Shown here in pieces: positions 1-3,562 of a DNA stretch of 6,067 nt. This DNA is from Acidimicrobiaceae bacterium. GTDB lineage: Bacteria > Actinomycetota > Acidimicrobiia > Acidimicrobiales > RAAP-2. The number at the start of each line of letters is the position of its first letter. Positions within the stretch are counted from its first letter, which is position 1. The translations under genes and the position numbers were made by a program. The DNA is taken from NCBI GenBank assembly GCA_003151555.1, contig PLXU01000070.1:174-6240 (forward strand), in the 5' to 3' direction. Below the pieces are notes generated by a model. It saw nothing but the letters and a program-made list of their open reading frames with translations, made no database searches and was not told the DNA's origin.

Positions 1-558
1 GCCGCGCACGATGCGCTCGATCAGGGTGAAGATGACCTCGGGTTCGGGGAGGCGCCCGACTCCCTCGTCGCCCCCGGCTAGGTGACCGGTCTCGGGCTCG
101 AGGACGAGCACGCCGCGCCGACGCAACGTTGCCAGGTTCTCCTGGACCGAGGGTTGCTCCCACATTTCGGTGTGCATAGCCGGACACAGCAGCACCGGGC
201 CGCGCGAGGCCAGCAGCGTGGCGCTCAAGAGGTCGTCACCCAGGCCCATGGCGTAGCGGGCAATCAGATGGGCGGTCGCCGGCGCCACCACGATGAGGTC
301 GGCGCGCTGGGCTAAGTAGGTGTGGGGAATCGGCGTCGCGACATCACCGAAGAGCGAGCTGCGAGTGGGTTCGCTGGCCAGGGCCGAAAAGGTCTCGGCG
401 CCCACGAAGCGCAGGGCGTCGGGGGTCAGCACCGGAGAGACGAAGTAGCCCGCGTCGCGCAGCAGGCGCAGCAGTTCAACGGACTTGTAGGCGGCGATGC
501 CGCCGGCTACTCCTAGGACTATGCGAGGTGCGGGCGAATTAGGCGTCGCGGAGGGCAT
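1..558 (-). CDS. coaBC: Bifunctional CoaBC (Dfp), partial: phosphopantothenoylcysteine decarboxylase domain
   Basis: CoaBC joins cysteine to 4'-phosphopantothenate and decarboxylates the product, giving 4'-phosphopantetheine for coenzyme A. Only the N-terminal FMN-dependent CoaC domain lies in the window: 186 residues, open to the left edge. It shows RIVLGVAGGIAAYKS (12-26), the flavin-binding start; catalytic His79 in PHTYLA; ADLIVVAPATAHLIAR (86-101); PAMHTEMW (126-133), where many bacteria have PAMN; and GHLAGGDEGVGRLPE (158-172), the substrate-flap segment that lacks the Cys of the E. coli ACGD motif. Mycobacterial CoaBC as I remember it shares PAMH and the Cys-less flap. The synthetase domain CoaB should follow outside the window, but this is inferred from the family. 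The start is uncertain: ATG at 558 or 570, both inside rpoZ in another frame, neither with a strong ribosome binding site. The GTA and ATA codons nearer the motif are poor starts. Overlap with rpoZ is 20 bases (32 from 570). Confidence 0.93.
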   Translation of the reverse strand, partial: MPSATPNSPAPRIVLGVAGGIAAYKSVELLRLLRDAGYFVSPVLTPDALRFVGAETFSALASEPTRSSLFGDVATPIPHTYLAQRADLIVVAPATAHLIARYAMGLGDDLLSATLLASRGPVLLCPAMHTEMWEQPSVQENLATLRRRGVLVLEPETGHLAGGDEGVGRLPEPEVIFTLIERIVRG

Positions 559-895
559 CGGTGAAGGCATCCAGGTCGTTATTCGCGTCCTGGCGGGCCT
601 GCTCCAACGCTTCAATTTCCAAGCGCTCGGTTTCAATCTCGTCGGCGGTGGGACGGTGGAACTCCAGCTTGCCCTGGTAGAGCTCCTCCAACGCCAGCGA
701 CAGCGACTTGTTCGACAGCGACGTCACCTGAGGCGGGATGAGGGCCCCGTGGCCCTGGCCCAGGCCGTTGTAGTACTCATTAATCTCGCGCGCGCGAATT
801 GCCGCCACGCTCACCAACGTGAACTTCGAGTCGCCCACCTTGTGCAGGAGGTTCTCGATCGGTGGGTCAACCAGGGTGGGGCGTTCTACGCTCAC
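539..895 (-). CDS. rpoZ: DNA-directed RNA polymerase omega subunit
   Basis: Omega is the small subunit that clamps the C-terminal part of beta-prime and helps RNA polymerase assembly. The 118 residues begin at a GTG (895) three bases after the gmk stop, with AAAGGA seven bases upstream. The conserved core is PPIENLLHKVGDSKFTLVSV (11-30) followed by AAIRAREINEYYNGLGQG (31-48). It strongly resembles the actinobacterial form, which has INDYYNQLGEG at the same place. Ile33 sits where many omegas have a basic residue. KSLSLALEELYQGKLEF (63-79) matches the second conserved helix. Beyond it is a highly charged, mainly acidic helical tail of nearly 40 residues (about 80-118) that goes past the end of the mycobacterial protein as I remember it. 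Its role is unknown. The adjacency to gmk is widely conserved. The stop codon lies inside the start region of coaBC. Confidence 0.95.
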   Translation of the reverse strand: MSVERPTLVDPPIENLLHKVGDSKFTLVSVAAIRAREINEYYNGLGQGHGALIPPQVTSLSNKSLSLALEELYQGKLEFHRPTADEIETERLEIEALEQARQDANNDLDAFTDALRDA

Positions 896-898
896 GAT

Positions 899-1474
899 TT
901 AGTCCTTTTCCAGGGGGTCTCGTCGAGGCCGACGAAGTTCTTCCAGTATAGAGAGGATTTCGCCCGTGGCGCGCTCGAGGTCGTCGTTGACCACGACGTA
1001 GGTGGCCAAATCATGGCCTTTGGACAGTTCATAGGGCGTGCTGGAGAGTCGTTTCGCGACGTGTTCGTCGCTGTCGCCGCGCTCGCGCAGTCGCTCCTCG
1101 AGTCGCACCATCGAAGGCGGCAGGATCAAGAAGACCACCGCCCCGGGGTGCTGGCGGCGAACCTGTTCGGCGCCCTGGACCTCGATCTCGAGCAGCACGT
1201 CCTGGCCTGGATCGGGCGTGGGCACCGGCGTGCCATACAGGTTGCCATGGAACTCGGCCCACTCGAGGAATCGGTCGTCATCGATGGCCCGCTCGAAATC
1301 CTGTCGCTCGACAAACACGTACTCCTCACCTTTTTCGGTGCTGCGCCGCGGGCGCGTCGTCCAACTTCGAGAGAGCCAGAGCTGGTCGTCGCTCGCCACG
1401 AGGCGCTGGGCTAGTGTCCCCTTCCCCACCCCGCCGGGGCCAATCAACACCACCAGCAGAGGCTCAGCGGACAA
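899..1474 (-). CDS. gmk: Guanylate kinase
   Basis: Gmk phosphorylates GMP to GDP with ATP. From the chosen TTG start at 1474 it has 191 residues, a normal length. Visible parts are the P-loop GPGGVGKG (12-19), then SRSWTTRPRR, the GMP-phosphate site with the conserved Ser, Arg and Arg. GEEYVFV supplies the conserved Tyr, and LEWAEFHGNLYGT the guanine-recognising Glu. LLEIEVQGA has Glu where most family members have Asp. The lid arginine segment RGDSDEHVAKRL and the VVND motif near the end follow. The P-loop has Gly where GPSG is usual. Start choice is uncertain: TTG at 1474 overlaps the mihF stop by 11 bases and places the first strand directly before the P-loop. A TTG at 1537 would add 21 residues that lie inside mihF, and GTG at 1453 would leave almost no first strand. 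No strong ribosome binding site is visible, so coupling to mihF is likely. The function is secure and the start is moderately so. Confidence 0.93.
   Translation of the reverse strand: MSAEPLLVVLIGPGGVGKGTLAQRLVASDDQLWLSRSWTTRPRRSTEKGEEYVFVERQDFERAIDDDRFLEWAEFHGNLYGTPVPTPDPGQDVLLEIEVQGAEQVRRQHPGAVVFLILPPSMVRLEERLRERGDSDEHVAKRLSSTPYELSKGHDLATYVVVNDDLERATGEILSILEELRRPRRDPLEKD
903..908 (-). promoter_or_regulatory. Ribosome binding site of rpoZ
   Basis: AAAGGA lies inside the last codons of gmk, seven bases before the GTG at 895. It supports that GTG as the omega start, although no ATG is available nearby. Confidence 0.65.
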
Positions 1475-1784
1475 GAGCTCGAAACAGTTCAGCGCGTTGC
1501 TTGGGACCCAGGCCGCGAATACGACGGGTCTTGGCAATCGAGGCGCGCGACATTATCCGCTCGGCCTTCACTTCGCCGATCGACGGCAACGAGCTGATCA
1601 GATCGTGCGCACGCATCTGCGCCACGCACTCTTCGCGATCGGCCAGTTCGAACAGCTCCTCTAGGGAGAGATCGCCCGACTTGACCATTCGCTTCACTTC
1701 GGCGCGGCGACGTCGATTCGCGACCGCGAGCCGAGAAGCTTCGACCCGCTGATCTTGCGACAGTAACGGCGGCGTGGGAGTCAC
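1464..1784 (-). CDS. mihF: Mycobacterial-type integration host factor (mIHF/sIHF), nucleoid-associated protein
   Basis: This is a small DNA-binding protein of Actinomycetota, first known as the host factor for mycobacteriophage L5 integration and later as a chromosome-bending nucleoid protein in Streptomyces. It is unrelated to the HU-like IHF of E. coli. The 106 residues align end to end with my memory of the M. tuberculosis protein: a basic N-terminal helix with RRRRAEVKR (24-32), an acidic middle (about 36-55), the helix-two-turn-helix motif LPSIGEVKAERIM (66-78), and the DNA-contacting RRIRGLG (87-93). The GTG start at 1784 gives an N-terminus two residues longer than the mycobacterial one, which fits well. 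GGAGGAG lies 13 bases upstream, rather far for a ribosome binding site, and a -10-like TATTCT lies 7 bases upstream. The 3' end overlaps gmk by 11 bases. The sequence could be mistaken for a ribosomal S13-like protein, but the neighbours and the motifs fit mIHF. Confidence 0.95.
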   Translation of the reverse strand: MTPTPPLLSQDQRVEASRLAVANRRRRAEVKRMVKSGDLSLEELFELADREECVAQMRAHDLISSLPSIGEVKAERIMSRASIAKTRRIRGLGPKQRAELFRALVR

Positions 1785-1791
1785 GTTTTTT

Positions 1792-1821
1792 AGAATACTC
1801 CTCCGCCGCGCCGCGTGTTCA
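1792..1821 (-). promoter_or_regulatory. Putative internal promoter in front of mihF (leaderless geometry)
   Basis: A -35-like TGAACA (1821-1816, overlapping the pyrF stop) and a -10-like TATTCT (1797-1792) are separated by 18 bases. Each matches the sigma-70 consensus at four of six positions, and TATTCT fits the actinobacterial TAnnnT pattern. The -10 box ends 7 bases before the mihF GTG, so transcription could begin at or next to the start codon. It lies in the only real gap of the cluster. The prediction is from sequence alone. Confidence 0.45.
1798..1804 (-). promoter_or_regulatory. Shine-Dalgarno-like site GGAGGAG, distant from mihF start
   Basis: GGAGGAG is the strongest anti-16S match seen at any start in the window, but it ends 13 bases before the GTG of mihF, longer than the usual 5-9. 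It lies directly upstream of the -10-like box. It would therefore be present in the long read-through message and absent from a message started at the predicted internal promoter. Confidence 0.5.
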
Positions 1822-2655
1822 GAGAAGGGCGGCGCTCAAATCGTCGCGCCACCGCCGGGCGGCGTCGCGCAGGCCGGCCCTCTCGGGACCGGCTTCGAGC
1901 ACCGCTCGACTGACGCTGGCCAGCACCGTGGCCGGCGGGCAACGACCGAAAAGTCGCGCCACGTGATCGGCCGTCGCTCCCTGAGCGCCCACGCCGGGCA
2001 CCAGGAACGGACCGCCGAGCGACGCCAGATTGAACTCGGGGTGGTCGCGCGTGGCGCCCAACACAACGCCCAACGAACCCAGACCGTCGTCGCGTTGGTT
2101 GCGTTCGGCCACCGAGCGCAGCACCAGGTCCTCGACCCGTTCGTTGTCCTCGGTGCGCGCGAGTTGCACGGCGCGACCGTCATCGTTGGAGGTGGCGGCC
2201 AGGACGAAGACGCCGCGGCCGAAGTGCGTTGCGAGGTCGAAGAGCGGCGCCAGCGCCGCGAACCCGACGTACGGGCTGGCGGTGACCGCGTCGGCCACCA
2301 GGGGCGATCGTTCGTGCAGCCACGCCTCGGCGTAGCCCTCGTTGGTGAGCGCGACGTCGCCGCGTTTCGCGTCGGCCACGATCAAAATGTCGGCGTCGCG
2401 CGCGTCGGCCATCAGGCGCTCGAGCACCCGGTACCCGTCGGCGCCGAAGCGCTCGAAGAACGAGACTTGGGGCTTGATGGCGGCCGCCGTGTCGATAACG
2501 GCCTCCAGGACCGCCAGCGAGCAGAATTCGAGCCCCTCCACCGAGTCGGGCCGGTCCCAGGACTCCAGCAACTGGCGGCTGGGATCGATGCCCACGCACA
2601 GCGGTCCCAGCGCGCGGATGCGCGATTGCAAACGAGTACCGAACGAATCAGCCAT
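1819..2655 (-). CDS. pyrF: Orotidine 5'-phosphate decarboxylase (type 2)
   Basis: PyrF decarboxylates OMP to UMP, the last step of pyrimidine synthesis de novo. The 278-residue protein matches the type 2 family (mycobacterial PyrF is about this size) rather than the shorter E. coli/Bacillus type. The substrate-binding start of the barrel is VGIDPS (21-26). KPQVSFFERFG (61-71) and the catalytic DAKRGD (95-100: Asp95, Lys97, Asp100) are intact. The phosphate-gripping loop is LVPGVGAQG (218-226). The ATG at 2655 lies in ATGGCTGA and overlaps the pyrD stop by 8 bases, so translation is probably coupled. The upstream G-run is only a weak ribosome binding site. An in-frame extension to 2781 would lie wholly inside pyrD and adds basic low-complexity sequence, so it was rejected. 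Its stop at 1821-1819 precedes the only noticeable gap in the cluster. Confidence 0.97.
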   Translation of the reverse strand: MADSFGTRLQSRIRALGPLCVGIDPSRQLLESWDRPDSVEGLEFCSLAVLEAVIDTAAAIKPQVSFFERFGADGYRVLERLMADARDADILIVADAKRGDVALTNEGYAEAWLHERSPLVADAVTASPYVGFAALAPLFDLATHFGRGVFVLAATSNDDGRAVQLARTEDNERVEDLVLRSVAERNQRDDGLGSLGVVLGATRDHPEFNLASLGGPFLVPGVGAQGATADHVARLFGRCPPATVLASVSRAVLEAGPERAGLRDAARRWRDDLSAALL

Positions 2656-3562
2656 GGGCGGCCCCCACGATCTCGTCGATGTCGTTGACGTGGTGACGTC
2701 GCATCCACTCCTCCACTTCCTTTTGAATGATCCACGGCGCACGGGGATTGGCGAAGCTCGCCGTGCCGACTTCCACGGCATTGGCCCCGGCCATCAACAT
2801 GGCGACCGCGTCCTCACCGGTGCTGATGCCGCCCACGCCGACAATGGGCGTCGAGGGGAAGGCGTCGCGACATTCGTACACCGCGCGCAGCGCCACCGGC
2901 AGGATGCCCGGCCCGCTGAGCCCACCCACTCCGTTACCCAACGCGGCGCGTCGCTGCTCGATGTCAATCGCCATGCCGAGCACGGTGTTGACGAGCACCA
3001 GGGCCGTCGCCCCGGCCTCGAGCGCCGCCGCGGCGACGGTCACCAGGTCGGGCGTGTTGGGGCTGAGCTTCACCCACAGCGCCAGGCCGGCGTCGCGACT
3101 CGTCGCCACGATCTCGGCGGTCGCGTTGGCCGAATGCGCGAAGATGCGCGAACGATCCTCCAGGTTGGGACAGCTGGCGTTCACCTCGAGCGCGATCACC
3201 TCGGCGCCGCGCATCAAACGCGCCGCGTCGGCGAACTCGCCGACGTTGCGGCCCCAGATCGATCCGACCACGCGGACCCCGCGCGCGTGTAGCCCCGCCA
3301 GGTACTGTTCGCGCCAGGCTTCGACGCCGGGACCGGCCAGTCCCACGGCGTTGAGCATGTGCTCGCCCGAGGCCACGACCCGGGGCGGTGGGTTGCCCGG
3401 CCACGCGAACGCCGCCAGCGATTTGACCACCACGGCGCCCAATCGGCTGAGGTCGCCGTAGCCGGCCAGTTCGTCGCCGTAGCCCGAGGTGCCGGCGGCC
3501 GTCATCACGGGACTGGGCAGGTGCACTTCGCCCACTCGCGTCGCCAGCGGGTTAGCGCTCAC
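2648..3562 (-). CDS. pyrD: Dihydroorotate dehydrogenase, class 1B-like catalytic subunit
   Basis: This FMN enzyme oxidises dihydroorotate to orotate, the fourth step of UMP synthesis. It has 304 residues from a GTG start at 3562 that shares GTGA with the carB stop, with AGGA nine bases upstream. A longer reading to a TTG at 3595 would run into carB. The TIM-barrel fold shows AAGTSGYG (22-29) and Lys47 near FMN. NASCPNL carries Cys131, the catalytic base of class 1 enzymes; class 2 enzymes use Ser. Also visible are Lys165, NT at 192-193, GGLSGPG (213-219), the GVGGI phosphate loop (242-246) and GTA (266-268). There is no N-terminal membrane helix as in quinone-linked class 2 enzymes. The wording after GGLSGPG (ILPVALRAVYE) resembles class 1B, which normally pairs with the iron-sulfur flavoprotein PyrK for NAD reduction. 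No pyrK is present between carB and pyrF. Class 1 is firm; the 1B subtype is likely. Confidence 0.95.
   Translation of the reverse strand: MSANPLATRVGEVHLPSPVMTAAGTSGYGDELAGYGDLSRLGAVVVKSLAAFAWPGNPPPRVVASGEHMLNAVGLAGPGVEAWREQYLAGLHARGVRVVGSIWGRNVGEFADAARLMRGAEVIALEVNASCPNLEDRSRIFAHSANATAEIVATSRDAGLALWVKLSPNTPDLVTVAAAALEAGATALVLVNTVLGMAIDIEQRRAALGNGVGGLSGPGILPVALRAVYECRDAFPSTPIVGVGGISTGEDAVAMLMAGANAVEVGTASFANPRAPWIIQKEVEEWMRRHHVNDIDEIVGAAHG

Noticed and set aside
497..1414. 305-codon open frame on the plus strand opposite gmk and rpoZ
   Set aside because: It lies exactly opposite two well-conserved genes, has no recognisable domain, is rich in Arg, Gln and Val as expected from a GC-rich antisense reading, and has no convincing ribosome binding site.
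1785..1818. Possible terminator or attenuator hairpin in the pyrF-mihF gap
   Set aside because: The minus strand has a GC-rich stretch followed by an A-run, not a hairpin followed by T residues. I could not pair a stable stem.
1774..2688. 304-codon open frame on the plus strand opposite pyrF
   Set aside because: Antisense of a conserved gene. Composition (Arg, His, Gln, Gly) is typical of the mirror of GC-biased codons and no motif is visible.
2656..2781. In-frame N-terminal extension of pyrF
   Set aside because: It lies entirely within pyrD, encodes a basic stretch absent from type 2 PyrF proteins, and the ATG at 2655 gives the normal N-terminus.
2342..3292. 316-codon open frame on the plus strand opposite pyrF and pyrD
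   Set aside because: Crosses two conserved genes in antisense, with His/Arg/Gly-rich low-complexity sequence and no family resemblance.
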